A stretch of DNA of 64,000 bases, taken from CAUUCX01 sp041844835 (GTDB lineage Bacteria; Bacillota; Clostridia; Peptostreptococcales; Anaerovoracaceae). Shown here one piece after another: positions 51,857-60,535 of the stretch (its first letter is position 1; every line of letters begins with the position of its first letter). Below the pieces are notes generated by a model that did no database searches, was not told the DNA's origin, and worked only from the letters and a program-made list of their open reading frames with translations. The translations under genes were made by a program, and so were the position numbers. The stretch spans positions 1-64,000 of the forward strand of contig JBGZBU010000003.1 of the NCBI GenBank assembly GCA_041844835.1, written 5' to 3'.

Positions 51857-52039
51857 TTATATCTCTTCTACAGATAAAAGATGCGGAACCTTTGCTATAG
51901 CTCCTCTAGTCTGCGGAATGTCCTGTAATTCCACCGACTGATGCATCTTTCTCAAGCCCAGTGCTTCTACTACCTTAACTTGCTTCTCGGAAGCACCTAT
52001 CAGGCTTTTTGTCAATGTAATTTTAATCATCTTTGCCAT
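51857..52039 (-). CDS. rpmD: 50S ribosomal protein L30
   Basis: A 60-residue L30 (MIKITLTKSLIGASEKQVKV, LGLRKMHQSVELQDIPQTRG). Between rplO and rpsE as in the spc operon. Confidence 0.96.
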   Translation of the reverse strand: MAKMIKITLTKSLIGASEKQVKVVEALGLRKMHQSVELQDIPQTRGAIAKVPHLLSVEEI

Positions 52040-52049
52040 AACGCGCCTC

Positions 52050-52556
52050 CTAACCGATTATCTCGCTCGGGCTTTTGCCTCTTAGTTTTGCGACGTCTTC
52101 TATAGTCTTCAAACTTCCGAGGGCTTCCAAGGTTGCATATGCCATATTACCCGCATTACTTGATCCTATGGATTTTGCCCTTACATCCTTAATACCTGCG
52201 GACTCAAGCACCACGCGCACGGATGAACCCGCAATTACGCCGGTACCTTCCGCGGCGGGGATCAAAAGAACCTTGCCCGCACCGAAAATCCCCATATTTC
52301 TGTGAGGTATCGTAGTTCCCACTCGAGGAACAAATATCAAACTTTTTTTTGCACTCTCAATAGCTTTTCTTACAGCTTCAGGAATTTCCTGAGCCTTACC
52401 GAGACCTACGCCCACATGTCCCTCTCCGTCACCTATAACTACAGTAACACTGAATCTGATGTTTCTGCCGCCTTTAACGGTTTTTGCAACACGCCTGATA
52501 TTAACTATGGTCTCTTTCAAGTCTAATTTGGATGCATCAACTCTACTTTGTAGCAT
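52050..52556 (-). CDS. rpsE: 30S ribosomal protein S5
   Basis: A 168-residue S5: ETIVNIRRVAKTVKGGRNIR, VGLGKAQEIPEAVRKAIESA, GTTIPHRNMGIFGAGKVLLI and ARSIGSSN-type AKSIGSSNAGNMAYATLEAL. Involved in decoding fidelity and mRNA unwinding on the 30S. Confidence 0.97.
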   Translation of the reverse strand: MLQSRVDASKLDLKETIVNIRRVAKTVKGGRNIRFSVTVVIGDGEGHVGVGLGKAQEIPEAVRKAIESAKKSLIFVPRVGTTIPHRNMGIFGAGKVLLIPAAEGTGVIAGSSVRVVLESAGIKDVRAKSIGSSNAGNMAYATLEALGSLKTIEDVAKLRGKSPSEIIG

Positions 52557-52571
52557 TCCTGTTTCCTCCTG

Positions 52572-52937
52572 TTAGAACTTCAACCCGGCCTCTCTTGCGC
52601 CGTCAGCCAACTCTTTTATTCTTCCGTGATACAAAGATCCTCCTCTGTCAAAAGCCACCGCAGTTATGCCTTTAGATACCGCGATCTTTGCTATAGCCTC
52701 GCCAACAGCTTTTGCAGCCTCTTTATTGCCGCCGTTTGACAGTTTTGATTTCAGATCTTTATCCATGCTGGAAGCTGCAGCAAGCGTAATGCCGTTAACA
52801 TCGTCAATAATCTGAACGGAAATATTCTTATTGCTTTTGAAAACGCACATTCTCGGTCTCTCAGGAGTTCCATAGAGGTTTTTCCTTACGCGGGCATGTC
52901 TTGCAACACGCCTATCATTTCTACTACTGAATGACAT
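52572..52937 (-). CDS. rplR: 50S ribosomal protein L18
   Basis: A 121-residue L18 (RNDRRVARHARVRKNLYGTP, RPRMCVFKSNKNISVQIID, AFDRGGSLYHGRIKELADGA). Binds 5S rRNA. The ATG at 52937 is chosen; a TTG three codons earlier overlaps the ribosome binding site. Confidence 0.97.
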   Translation of the reverse strand: MSFSSRNDRRVARHARVRKNLYGTPERPRMCVFKSNKNISVQIIDDVNGITLAAASSMDKDLKSKLSNGGNKEAAKAVGEAIAKIAVSKGITAVAFDRGGSLYHGRIKELADGAREAGLKF

Positions 52938-52958
52938 AATTAGCAAACTCCTTTCCTA

Positions 52959-53504
52959 TTATTTTGCCGTTGCTCCGGCTTTACCTTCCTTCTTACGCAC
53001 AACTTCATCAGCATAACGCACACCCTCGCCGTGATATGCACCCGGTTTTTTCCAATCCCTGATGTTTGCGGCATGGTTGCCAACCAATGCTTTGTCGATA
53101 CCTTTCACAACGATCTCCGTTGCAGCCGGAACCTCTGTCGTAATCCCCTCGGGATCCGTAATAGTTACAGGATGAGAAAAACCTATATTCATAACCAAAT
53201 CTTTGCCCTTTTTCTCCGCCTTATAACCTACTCCCACAATAAGAAGTTTTTTCTCATATCCGTCAGTCACACCGACTACCATATTATTTATAAGCGTTCT
53301 CGCCAAACCATGCTGTGATCTGTCTTCTCTATCATCCGAGCTGCGCGTGACATTGATCACACCGTCAGCCACTTCAACCGAAATGAGCGGGCTGATCTGC
53401 TCGGAGAGTTCACCCTTAGGTCCCTTGACCGTAACGCGGTTTTCCGCTATTTTAACCTCTACGCCGGCAGGGAGCTGAATCGGTCTTCTTCCTATTCTTG
53501 ACAT
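52959..53504 (-). CDS. rplF: 50S ribosomal protein L6
   Basis: A 181-residue L6 with the duplicated domain fold: MSRIGRRPIQLPAGVEVKI, GYEKKLLIVGVGYKAEKKG and the C-terminal GVRYADEVVRKKEGKAG. Near the factor-binding centre of the 50S. Confidence 0.97.
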   Translation of the reverse strand: MSRIGRRPIQLPAGVEVKIAENRVTVKGPKGELSEQISPLISVEVADGVINVTRSSDDREDRSQHGLARTLINNMVVGVTDGYEKKLLIVGVGYKAEKKGKDLVMNIGFSHPVTITDPEGITTEVPAATEIVVKGIDKALVGNHAANIRDWKKPGAYHGEGVRYADEVVRKKEGKAGATAK

Positions 53505-53516
53505 ATTCTTTACCTC

Positions 53517-53915
53517 CTACCAAACGTAACAAATAACTTCGCCGCCGATACCGAGTTTTCTCGCTTCTTTATCGCTGATTATTCCCTTTGATGTAGAAAT
53601 AACCGCAATTCCCAGGCCTCCCAAAACCTTAGGAACCTGATCGGCTTTTGCATATACCTTGAGTCCCGGTTTTGAGATTTTTTTAATACTGCTGATTACT
53701 CTTTCCTTTGACGGACCGTATTTCATCTCTACTCTGATAACATTTTGTTTATCATCCTCAATCACGTTAAAACCTTTGATGTATCCTTCATCCTGTAAAA
53801 TCTGAAGAATCGCGATTTTCATCTTTGAGGAAGGAATCTCCACAGTCGGATGGCCAACTGTATTTGCATTCCTTATTCTTGTTAGCATATCCGCTATCGG
53901 ATCTGTCATAGTCAT
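53517..53915 (-). CDS. rpsH: 30S ribosomal protein S8
   Basis: A 132-residue S8: MTDPIADMLTRIRNANTVGH, YAKADQVPKVLGGLGIAVIS and TSKGIISDKEARKLGIGGEV. Primary 16S rRNA binder and, in E. coli, the repressor of the spc operon. Confidence 0.97.
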   Translation of the reverse strand: MTMTDPIADMLTRIRNANTVGHPTVEIPSSKMKIAILQILQDEGYIKGFNVIEDDKQNVIRVEMKYGPSKERVISSIKKISKPGLKVYAKADQVPKVLGGLGIAVISTSKGIISDKEARKLGIGGEVICYVW

Positions 53916-53980
53916 TGCTGCAATTTCTCCTTTCTTCGCGCGGTTCCCGTTTTATAAAGGGCCTGCGCAATGTATTGCGA

Positions 53981-54166
53981 TTACCAGCTTGCTTTCTTCA
54001 CGCCGGGTATTTCACCTTTGTACGCAAGTTCTCTAAAGCATATACGACAAATACCATACTTTTTAAGTACCGAATGCGGTCTTCCGCACAACTTGCATCT
54101 CGTATAGGCTCTAGTGGCATATTTAGGTTTTCTCTGCTGTTTTACTTTCAGCGATGTCTTTGCCAT
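53981..54166 (-). CDS. rpsN: 30S ribosomal protein S14 type Z
   Basis: A 61-residue zinc form of S14 (CKLCGRPHSVLKKYGICRIC holds the four cysteines). The short zinc form is typical of Gram-positive bacteria and ties part of the cell zinc to ribosomes. Confidence 0.97.
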   Translation of the reverse strand: MAKTSLKVKQQRKPKYATRAYTRCKLCGRPHSVLKKYGICRICFRELAYKGEIPGVKKASW

Positions 54167-54175
54167 AGCACCCTC

Positions 54176-54718
54176 CTACTTCTCAAACGGCATACCCAGC
54201 AGCTGGAGTAATGCAGTTGCCTCTTCGTCAGTTTTAGCCGTTGTCGTGAATACAATATCCATTCCTTTTATAGTGTCGACATTGTCGTAATTGATCTCAG
54301 GGAACACGAGCTGCTCTTTGATACCCATGGAATAATTCCCGCGGCCGTCAAATGAATTTTTTCCGACTCCCTTGAAATCTCTCACTCTAGGAAGAGCGAC
54401 ATTAACGAGTTTATCCATAAATATATACATGTTGTCGCCTCTGAGCGTAACTTTCGCTCCGACAGGCATTCCCTGTCTGACCTTGAAGTTTGCAATAGAC
54501 TTCTTGGCTCTTGTCACTACAGGTTTCTGTCCCGAGATAAGAGCAAGCTCATCAACCGCGGATTCCATGATTTTCGCATTGTCTTTTGCACCGCCCAGTC
54601 CCATATTGATAGTAATTTTCTGGAGCTTAGGTACTTGCATAGGATTGCTGTATTGGAATTTCTCCATTAGAGCCTGAAAAACTTCCGATTTGTATTTTTC
54701 ACTTAATCTTGTAGCCAA
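54176..54718 (-). CDS. rplE: 50S ribosomal protein L5
   Basis: A 180-residue L5: NPMQVPKLQKITINMGLGGA, GQKPVVTRAKKSIANFKVRQ, LPRVRDFKGVGKNSFDGRGN and the GMDIVFTTTAKTDEEATALL tail. Binds 5S rRNA. Confidence 0.97.
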   Translation of the reverse strand: MATRLSEKYKSEVFQALMEKFQYSNPMQVPKLQKITINMGLGGAKDNAKIMESAVDELALISGQKPVVTRAKKSIANFKVRQGMPVGAKVTLRGDNMYIFMDKLVNVALPRVRDFKGVGKNSFDGRGNYSMGIKEQLVFPEINYDNVDTIKGMDIVFTTTAKTDEEATALLQLLGMPFEK

Positions 54719-54735
54719 AATGTCCTCCTCCTTTC

Positions 54736-55041
54736 TTAATCTATTATTTCGCCGGATTTCTTGGAAACCCTGACTTTCTCCGTACCGTCAATCTTTACGC
54801 CAAGTCTTGTAGGCGCTCCCGCTTTTGAATCGAAATACATAACATTTGATACATGAATCGGGCCTTCCTGATGTTTGATTTCGGCTCTCACGGTTCTCGT
54901 CTGACGCTGATGTTTCGTCTGAATATTTACGCCTTCAACGATAACCCTGTTTTCTTTGGGCATAGCTTTAAGAACCTTGCCCTTTTTACCTTTATCCTTA
55001 CCCGTGATAACGAGTACGGTATCTCCCTTTTTAATGCGCAT
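54736..55041 (-). CDS. rplX: 50S ribosomal protein L24
   Basis: A 101-residue L24 with a KOW motif (MRIKKGDTVLVITGKDKGKK, GKVLKAMPKENRVIVEGVNI). The ATG at 55041 has AGGAGG upstream; the longer frame is excluded. Assembly initiator of the 50S. Confidence 0.97.
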   Translation of the reverse strand: MRIKKGDTVLVITGKDKGKKGKVLKAMPKENRVIVEGVNIQTKHQRQTRTVRAEIKHQEGPIHVSNVMYFDSKAGAPTRLGVKIDGTEKVRVSKKSGEIID

Positions 55042-55051
55042 CCTATACCTC

Positions 55052-55420
55052 CTACAGTACTTCCGGTGCGAGAGATACAATTTTCATGAAACCTTTATCA
55101 CGAAGTTCTCTTGCTACTGGTCCGAAGATACGAGTTCCTACCGGAGTCTTATCCTCTTTAACAATAACTACCGCATTTTGATCGAATTTCACATAACTGC
55201 CGTCCGGTCTGCGAGCACCGGATTTACTTCTTACGATCACGCCTTTAACAACGTCGCTCTTTTTCACAACGCCGCCGGGTGTTGCTTCTTTTACCGCGCA
55301 AACAATTATATCTCCGATATTGGCGTATTTCCTTTTCGTGCCGCCAAGTACCTTGATGCATAAAACTTCTTTTGCACCGGAATTGTCAGCAACTCTTAAT
55401 CTGCTTTCAGTCTGAATCAT
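55052..55420 (-). CDS. rplN: 50S ribosomal protein L14
   Basis: A 122-residue L14: MIQTESRLRVADNSGAKEVL, GDIIVCAVKEATPGGVVKKS, VKFDQNAVVIVKEDKTPVGT and RIFGPVARELRDKGFMKIVS. Intersubunit bridge protein. Confidence 0.98.
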   Translation of the reverse strand: MIQTESRLRVADNSGAKEVLCIKVLGGTKRKYANIGDIIVCAVKEATPGGVVKKSDVVKGVIVRSKSGARRPDGSYVKFDQNAVVIVKEDKTPVGTRIFGPVARELRDKGFMKIVSLAPEVL

Positions 55421-55434
55421 TGTCCGGCACCTCC

Positions 55435-55695
55435 CTACTTAGCTTTCTCTACTACATTCACAAGACGCCACCTCTTATCCTTGGACAGCGGTCTTGTTTC
55501 CATAATTCTAACCTTATCCCCTATACGGCATTCATTGTTCTCATCATGAGCTTTTACTTTCTTAGTTCTCTTGACGGCCTTACCGTAAAGGGAATGCCTA
55601 ACAAAGTCTTCTATGCCCACAACTACGGTCTTATCCATTTTGTCGCTTAGAACTGTGCCTACTCTTGTCTTTCTTCTGTTTCTTTCAACTGACAT
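55435..55695 (-). CDS. rpsQ: 30S ribosomal protein S17
   Basis: An 86-residue S17 (RKTRVGTVLSDKMDKTVVV, KAHDENNECRIGDKVRIMET, RPLSKDKRWRLVNVVEKAK). Start at 55695, with GGAGG 6 bases upstream; the ATG two codons earlier abuts the ribosome binding site. Confidence 0.97.
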   Translation of the reverse strand: MSVERNRRKTRVGTVLSDKMDKTVVVGIEDFVRHSLYGKAVKRTKKVKAHDENNECRIGDKVRIMETRPLSKDKRWRLVNVVEKAK

Positions 55696-55713
55696 TTGCA
55701 TCCTCCTTTCTCG

Positions 55714-55917
55714 TTAGCCTTGAACTTTCTGAAGCTCTTTTTCACGAATGATAGTTTTGACTCTTGCGATATCCTTCTTAACAGCATTCATTTTAAGCGG
55801 ATTCTCAAGCTGACCTGTAACGTGCTGAAATCTCAAATTAAACAGTTCATTTTTCATTTTGAGAAGTTCCTCCGCAAGTTCCGCTTCAGTCATTTCTCTT
55901 ATTTTATTCAAATCCAT
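55714..55917 (-). CDS. rpmC: 50S ribosomal protein L29
   Basis: A 67-residue L29 (MDLNKIREMTEAELAEELLK, NELFNLRFQHVTGQLENPLK). At the tunnel exit, contacting trigger factor and SRP. Overlaps the rplP stop by one base. Confidence 0.97.
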   Translation of the reverse strand: MDLNKIREMTEAELAEELLKMKNELFNLRFQHVTGQLENPLKMNAVKKDIARVKTIIREKELQKVQG

Positions 55918-56351
55918 TATGCTTCACCACCTTTTACAATTTCCTGCCCTTTGGCGATAAATTTGCACTTCAATGGCAGTTTGTGCGATGCAAGTCTTAT
56001 GGCCTCTTTAGCCTGAGCTTCCGTAACGCCGTCAATTTCAAACATAATTCTTCCGGGTTTTACAACTGCTACCCAATATTCAGGAGCACCTTTACCGGAA
56101 CCCATACGTACCTCTGCCGGTTTTTTCGTTACAGATTTGTGCGGGAAAATTTTAATATAAACCTTACCGCCTCTTCTGATTGATCTTGTCATTGCGATAC
56201 GAGCAGCCTCTATCTGATTAGATGTGATCCATGCCGGCTCAAGCGCTACAAGACCATACGATCCATATGTTACCTTATTGCCTCTGGTAGCCACACCTTT
56301 CATTCTTCCTCTGTGAACTCTCCTGCGTTTAACGCGTTTAGGCATTAACAT
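55917..56351 (-). CDS. rplP: 50S ribosomal protein L16
   Basis: A 144-residue L16: MPKRVKRRRVHRGRMKGVAT, VALEPAWITSNQIEAARIAM, RGGKVYIKIFPHKSVTKKPA and GSGKGAPEYWVAVVKPGRIM. GGAGG is 8 bases before the ATG at 56351; a second ATG two codons in is also possible. Organises the A-site tRNA elbow. Confidence 0.97.
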   Translation of the reverse strand: MLMPKRVKRRRVHRGRMKGVATRGNKVTYGSYGLVALEPAWITSNQIEAARIAMTRSIRRGGKVYIKIFPHKSVTKKPAEVRMGSGKGAPEYWVAVVKPGRIMFEIDGVTEAQAKEAIRLASHKLPLKCKFIAKGQEIVKGGEA

Positions 56352-56406
56352 CGGCAGTTCCTCCTTTCCGTTTACAGCTTTTATAAAAGCTTTCGCCTAT
56401 AATTCT

Positions 56407-57330
56407 TTATTCTTCGACATTGTTTTGCGGAGTTTCAACTGACTCCGTCTGAGGGATTTCCACCTGCGGCTGTTCAGTTTCCGCCCTTGAAATCTCTTCT
56501 CTCTTAGGCATGCTTCTCTTTCTTGCGTTAGCAGCCTTCGGAAGTTCCGGTTTTGCCGATCTTGAATCTCTGCGCTTGCCGTCTCTCCTGTCTCCTCTGT
56601 CGTCACGCGACCTCTTGTCGCGTCTGTCACGTCTGTCACGTCTGTCTCCATGATCACGCTTATCATCTCCGCTCTCAGGGATTGGGCTCTTGAGGTCTTT
56701 ATCAAGGATCTCACCGTGATTAATCCATACTTTTACTCCCAATTTCCCGTAAGTTGTATCCGCTTCCGCGAAACCGTAATCAATATTTGCTCTTATTGTG
56801 TGCAGAGGAACATTGCCTTCGCTGTACTTTTCGCTTCTTGCGATTTCCGCTCCGCCGAGTCTGCCGGATACCATCACCTTGATACCGCCCGCACCCGCTT
56901 TCATAGTTCTGCCTATTGCCTGCTTCATCGCTCTTCTGAACGAAATCCTTTTTTCCAAAGCCTGCGCGATACTTTCCGCCGTAAGCTGCGCATCAAGCTC
57001 AGATCTTCTGACTTCAATAATGCTTAGGAGCACTGTTTTTGAAACCATTTTTTCAAGATCCGCTTTAAGCTTGTCAATCCCGTCTCCCGATCTTCCGATA
57101 ATCATTCCCGGCTTATCGGCAAGAATTGTAAGATTCAATTTATTGTTTGCAGGTCTTTCAATCAATATTTTTGATACACCTGCCGCGTACAGCTTGTTTT
57201 TAACGTATTTTCTAACTGTGTTGTCTTCTATCAGATTATCTGCAAAGCTTTTTGAATCCGCGTACCATTTGGAATCCCAATCTTTGATAACTCCGACTCT
57301 CAGCCCATGCGGTTTTACTTTCTGACCCAT
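56407..57330 (-). CDS. rpsC: 30S ribosomal protein S3 with long charged C-terminal tail
   Basis: A 307-residue S3; the family is usually 210-235. Residues 1-210 are normal (MGQKVKPHGLRVGVIKDWDS, KH motif ADKPGMIIGRSGDGIDKL, GGIKVMVSGRLGGAEIARSE, LGVKVWINHGEIL). The remaining ~95 residues are a low-complexity tail: first Arg/Asp repeats (DHGDRRDRRDRRDKRSRDD), then a Lys/Arg segment, then an acidic/Gln-rich end (TEQPQVEIPQTES). The DNA of the tail holds tandem 9-base repeats around 56620-56646, so its length may vary between strains. S3 lies at the mRNA entry tunnel; the tail could extend helicase or RNA contacts. Confidence 0.96.
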   Translation of the reverse strand: MGQKVKPHGLRVGVIKDWDSKWYADSKSFADNLIEDNTVRKYVKNKLYAAGVSKILIERPANNKLNLTILADKPGMIIGRSGDGIDKLKADLEKMVSKTVLLSIIEVRRSELDAQLTAESIAQALEKRISFRRAMKQAIGRTMKAGAGGIKVMVSGRLGGAEIARSEKYSEGNVPLHTIRANIDYGFAEADTTYGKLGVKVWINHGEILDKDLKSPIPESGDDKRDHGDRRDRRDRRDKRSRDDRGDRRDGKRRDSRSAKPELPKAANARKRSMPKREEISRAETEQPQVEIPQTESVETPQNNVEE

Positions 57331-57347
57331 GAAATGAACCTCCTATC

Positions 57348-57683
57348 CTAATTCTTCTCTCTCAATGTTACAGCCACATGTGAGCTTCTCTTGAGAATAC
57401 GTCCCGCTCTGCCCTGTGCACCTGCTCGCCATCTCTTCATAGTCGGTCCCTGATTGGTGAAAATTTCTGCAACAACGAGGTTGTCCGGGTTCATGTCAAA
57501 ATTGTTCTCAGCATTAGCCGCAGCGGACTTAACAACCTTTTCAATTATTTCAGCACCTTTACCAGATGTGAATTTCAATATAGTAAGAGCCTCATTCAAA
57601 TCCTTGCCGATTACCAATCGCGCTACCGGCTTCAATTTGCTGGGAGACATCCTAACATATTTTGCAACTGCCTTTGCTTCCAT
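57348..57683 (-). CDS. rplV: 50S ribosomal protein L22
   Basis: A 111-residue L22: AKYVRMSPSKLKPVARLVIG, KVVKSAAANAENNFDMNPDN and the tunnel loop RWRAGAQGRAGRILKRSSHV. Lines the exit tunnel; mutations in its loop give macrolide resistance in other species. Confidence 0.98.
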   Translation of the reverse strand: MEAKAVAKYVRMSPSKLKPVARLVIGKDLNEALTILKFTSGKGAEIIEKVVKSAAANAENNFDMNPDNLVVAEIFTNQGPTMKRWRAGAQGRAGRILKRSSHVAVTLREKN

Positions 57684-57701
57684 ATCCGTATATCTCCTTT
57701 C

Positions 57702-57977
57702 CTATCTCTTGCTGGTTTTATCCGCAGCGTGTCCTTTATACGTTCTGGTAGGAGCAAACTCTCCGAGTTTGTGTCCGACCATATCTTCCGTTATATATAC
57801 AGGTACATGCTTCCTGCCGTCATGAACCGCTATCGTGTGTCCCACCATCTGTGGGAATATTGTCGACGGTCTTGACCATGTTTTCAATACCTTCTTTTCA
57901 TTAGCCGCATTCATATCATCGATTGCTTTGAGTAATTTTGCATCTACGAAAGGGCCTTTTTTAACTGATCTGCTCAT
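57702..57977 (-). CDS. rpsS: 30S ribosomal protein S19
   Basis: A 91-residue S19: MSRSVKKGPFVDAKLLKAID, TWSRPSTIFPQMVGHTIAVH and GHKLGEFAPTRTYKGHAADK. Head of the 30S. Confidence 0.98.
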   Translation of the reverse strand: MSRSVKKGPFVDAKLLKAIDDMNAANEKKVLKTWSRPSTIFPQMVGHTIAVHDGRKHVPVYITEDMVGHKLGEFAPTRTYKGHAADKTSKR

Positions 57978-57996
57978 AATTAACTATGCTCCTTTC

Positions 57997-58830
57997 TTAT
58001 TTATCTTTCCTCGATTTAACGATGTACTTATTTGACGGCTTGTTCTTCTTTCTCGTCTTGTTTCCAAGGGTAGGCTTGCCCCATGGAGAACAAGGAATAA
58101 CTCTACCGATTCCTGTCTTTCCTTCACCACCGCCATGTGGATGGTCATTAGGATTCATCGCGGAACCTCTCACGTGCGGCCGGATACCCATATGTCTTTT
58201 TCTGCCCGCTTTCCCGATCGTAATATTCGAGTGATCCGAATTGCCGACTTCTCCGATTGTAGCTCTGCACTCGTGTCTGATCTTTCTGACCTCACCGGAC
58301 GGAAGCCTTACCTGCACATAGCTTCCCTCTTTTGCAACAAGCTGAGCACCGTTACCTGCAGCTCTTACGATCTGTCCGCCTTTGCCAGCCTTGAGCTCAA
58401 TATTGTGTATGATTGTACCCACAGGTATATTGGCAAGCGGCAAAGTATTTCCGGGTTTGATATCGGCCTCAACGCCTGATTCTATTACATCGCCCACTTT
58501 TAAATTTTTCGGCGCAAGTATGTATCTCTTTTCACCATCCGCGTAAACTATCAATGCGATAAATGCGCTTCTGTTCGGATCATACTCGATTTCCTTTACC
58601 TTTCCGGGGATTCCGTCCTTATTTCTTTTAAAGTCGATTATCCTGTACTTCGGTCTGGTCCCGCCGCCTCTGTGTCTTGAAGTTATACATCCTCTGTTAT
58701 TTCTGCCCGCTGTCTTTTTCAGCGTGACAGTCAGGGATTTCTCGGGTTTATCCGTAGTGATCTCCTCAAATGTGGAGCCCGTCATATCTCTCAAACCCGG
58801 AGTAGTCGGATTGTACTTTTTAATTCCCAT
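57997..58830 (-). CDS. rplB: 50S ribosomal protein L2
   Basis: A 277-residue L2: KKYNPTTPGLRDMTGSTFEE, GRNNRGCITSRHRGGGTRPK, and the peptidyl-transferase-proximal RGSAMNPNDHPHGGGEGKTG with the functionally critical histidine. Among the most conserved ribosomal proteins. Confidence 0.98.
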   Translation of the reverse strand: MGIKKYNPTTPGLRDMTGSTFEEITTDKPEKSLTVTLKKTAGRNNRGCITSRHRGGGTRPKYRIIDFKRNKDGIPGKVKEIEYDPNRSAFIALIVYADGEKRYILAPKNLKVGDVIESGVEADIKPGNTLPLANIPVGTIIHNIELKAGKGGQIVRAAGNGAQLVAKEGSYVQVRLPSGEVRKIRHECRATIGEVGNSDHSNITIGKAGRKRHMGIRPHVRGSAMNPNDHPHGGGEGKTGIGRVIPCSPWGKPTLGNKTRKKNKPSNKYIVKSRKDK

Positions 58831-58854
58831 TCTAAATCTCCTCCTACTTATTAA

Positions 58855-59145
58855 TTAGAGCCCTGAGAAGAATTCGATTTCTTTGCTGCCCGGCTTGAGT
58901 GTTACAATCGCCTTTTTCTTGGCAGCAGTGAATCCCTCATATCTTCCCATTCTCTTTTTCTTTCCTTTAACTGATATGACGTTTACCTTATCAACGTCTA
59001 CATCGAAGATCTCTTCAAGTGCGTGCTTTACCTCGGTTTTGTTTGCGCACGTGGCAACTTCAAAGGTATATTTGCCCGCCTGAGCGTCATCCATACTGCG
59101 CTCTGAGATTATCGGTCTTAATACTACATCATAAGGGGTTTTCAT
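58855..59145 (-). CDS. rplW: 50S ribosomal protein L23
   Basis: A 96-residue L23: YDVVLRPIISERSMDDAQAG, YTFEVATCANKTEVKHALEE and the extended loop KGKKKRMGRYEGFTAAKKKA. Docking site for trigger factor and SRP at the tunnel exit. ATG overlaps the rplD stop as TAATG. Confidence 0.97.
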   Translation of the reverse strand: MKTPYDVVLRPIISERSMDDAQAGKYTFEVATCANKTEVKHALEEIFDVDVDKVNVISVKGKKKRMGRYEGFTAAKKKAIVTLKPGSKEIEFFSGL

Positions 59146-59768
59146 TATGAATACACCTCCTCAATTTTATTTATCGCGTCCTTTGTTGCGATGAAGCTTG
59201 TATGATTGACTATGTCGTACACATTGAGCGTGGAAACCAGGGTGGTTCTCACACCCGGAATGTTTGCGGCGGATCTGATAACGTTCTCATCCTTATCGGA
59301 TAAAACTATCAGCGCTTTCGTGCCCGCCTTGACATTTTCCAACATTTTAACCATGTCCTTCGTTTTCGGCTGATCAAAAGTAATTGCATCCACCACTATC
59401 ATCTCACTGTCAAGCACCTTTGAAGAAAGAGCCGATTTCATAGCAAGCCTCTTTACTTTTTTAGGAATCGTATAGCTGTAATCTCTCGGTTTCGGTGCGA
59501 AAACCACACCACCGCCTCTTTGTGACGGATCCGTTGAGCTTCCCTGTCTGTGTCTGCCCGTGCCTTTCTGTCTGAAAGGCTTTCTGCCGCCGCCTCTAAC
59601 GTCGCTTCTGGTCTTTGCAGCCTGAGTGCCCTGTCTGCAATTCGCAAGATGATTTTTTATAACTTCATGAACGGCATATTCATTCGGCTCAATACCGAAG
59701 ATATCATCCCTCAGCTCTATATTTCCGGATTCTTTGCCGGTCATGTCAAGCATCTTAATTGTTGCCAT
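59145..59768 (-). CDS. rplD: 50S ribosomal protein L4
   Basis: A 207-residue L4: ANCRQGTQAAKTRSDVRGGG, RKPFRQKGTGRHRQGSSTDP, GGGVVFAPKPRDYSYTIPKK. Its loop lines the exit tunnel. In E. coli L4 represses the S10 operon; whether it does so here is unknown, though the operon has a long leader. Confidence 0.97.
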   Translation of the reverse strand: MATIKMLDMTGKESGNIELRDDIFGIEPNEYAVHEVIKNHLANCRQGTQAAKTRSDVRGGGRKPFRQKGTGRHRQGSSTDPSQRGGGVVFAPKPRDYSYTIPKKVKRLAMKSALSSKVLDSEMIVVDAITFDQPKTKDMVKMLENVKAGTKALIVLSDKDENVIRSAANIPGVRTTLVSTLNVYDIVNHTSFIATKDAINKIEEVYS

Positions 59769-59795
59769 CTCTTTATCTCCTTTCCTTAGGAATTA

Positions 59796-60425
59796 TTATT
59801 GTCCTTTGACAGCATAACGAATCTTCACTATGCCGCCTTTGACACCCGGAACTGCACCTTTAACCAACATTACGTTTCTCTCTGGGAGAACCTTTACGAG
59901 AACGAGATTCTGTACCGTAACGGTATCGCGTCCCATTCTGCCGGGACCCTTGTTCCCTTTGAATACTCTGCCGGGATATGCGGCTGCCGCAAGAGCACCG
60001 ACCAATCTCTTATGTTTTGAGCCGTGGGTCATAGGTCCTCTTCTATGTCCGTGCCTCTTGATATTACCCTGCGTACCTTTTCCCTTGGATGTACCGGTAA
60101 TATCGATTTTTTTACCTTCTTCAAATTCTGCAACCGTAATTTTCTGTCCCAGCTCATAATTTTCCCCATCTTCCGGCTTGAACTCCGTGAGATGTTTTTT
60201 AGGGGAAACTCCGGCTTTTGCAAAATGTCCGGTCATCGGCTTGTTAACCCTGTGCGGTTTTTGATCCAAAAATGCCACCTGAACCGCATCGTAGCCGTCG
60301 GTATCGACGGTTTTAATCTGAGTGACCACACAAGGCCCCGCCTCGATAACGGTAACAGGAACTACTTCTCCAGCTTCAGTAAAGATTTGCGTCATCCCTA
60401 CTTTTCTTCCCAATAGTTCTTTCAT
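59796..60425 (-). CDS. rplC: 50S ribosomal protein L3
   Basis: A 209-residue L3: MKELLGRKVGMTQIFTEAGE, KITVAEFEEGKKIDITGTSK, and GKGTQGNIKRHGHRRGPMTH, the loop approaching the peptidyl transferase centre. Primary assembly protein of the 50S. Confidence 0.98.
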   Translation of the reverse strand: MKELLGRKVGMTQIFTEAGEVVPVTVIEAGPCVVTQIKTVDTDGYDAVQVAFLDQKPHRVNKPMTGHFAKAGVSPKKHLTEFKPEDGENYELGQKITVAEFEEGKKIDITGTSKGKGTQGNIKRHGHRRGPMTHGSKHKRLVGALAAAAYPGRVFKGNKGPGRMGRDTVTVQNLVLVKVLPERNVMLVKGAVPGVKGGIVKIRYAVKGQ

Positions 60426-60535
60426 TTAAATACTCCTTTACTAGCGCCTCTATGCACATAATGCACCTGCGCCCACTTACAGCGGATTGCCGCTTGCGAC
60501 AATCTTACTAAGGGGGATCCCCTTGCCTTTTTCGA

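Noticed and set aside
56397..56714. A second minus-strand frame within the rpsC tail
   Set aside because: It overlaps the S3 coding frame out of phase and arises from the repetitive Arg/Asp codons; no start signal.
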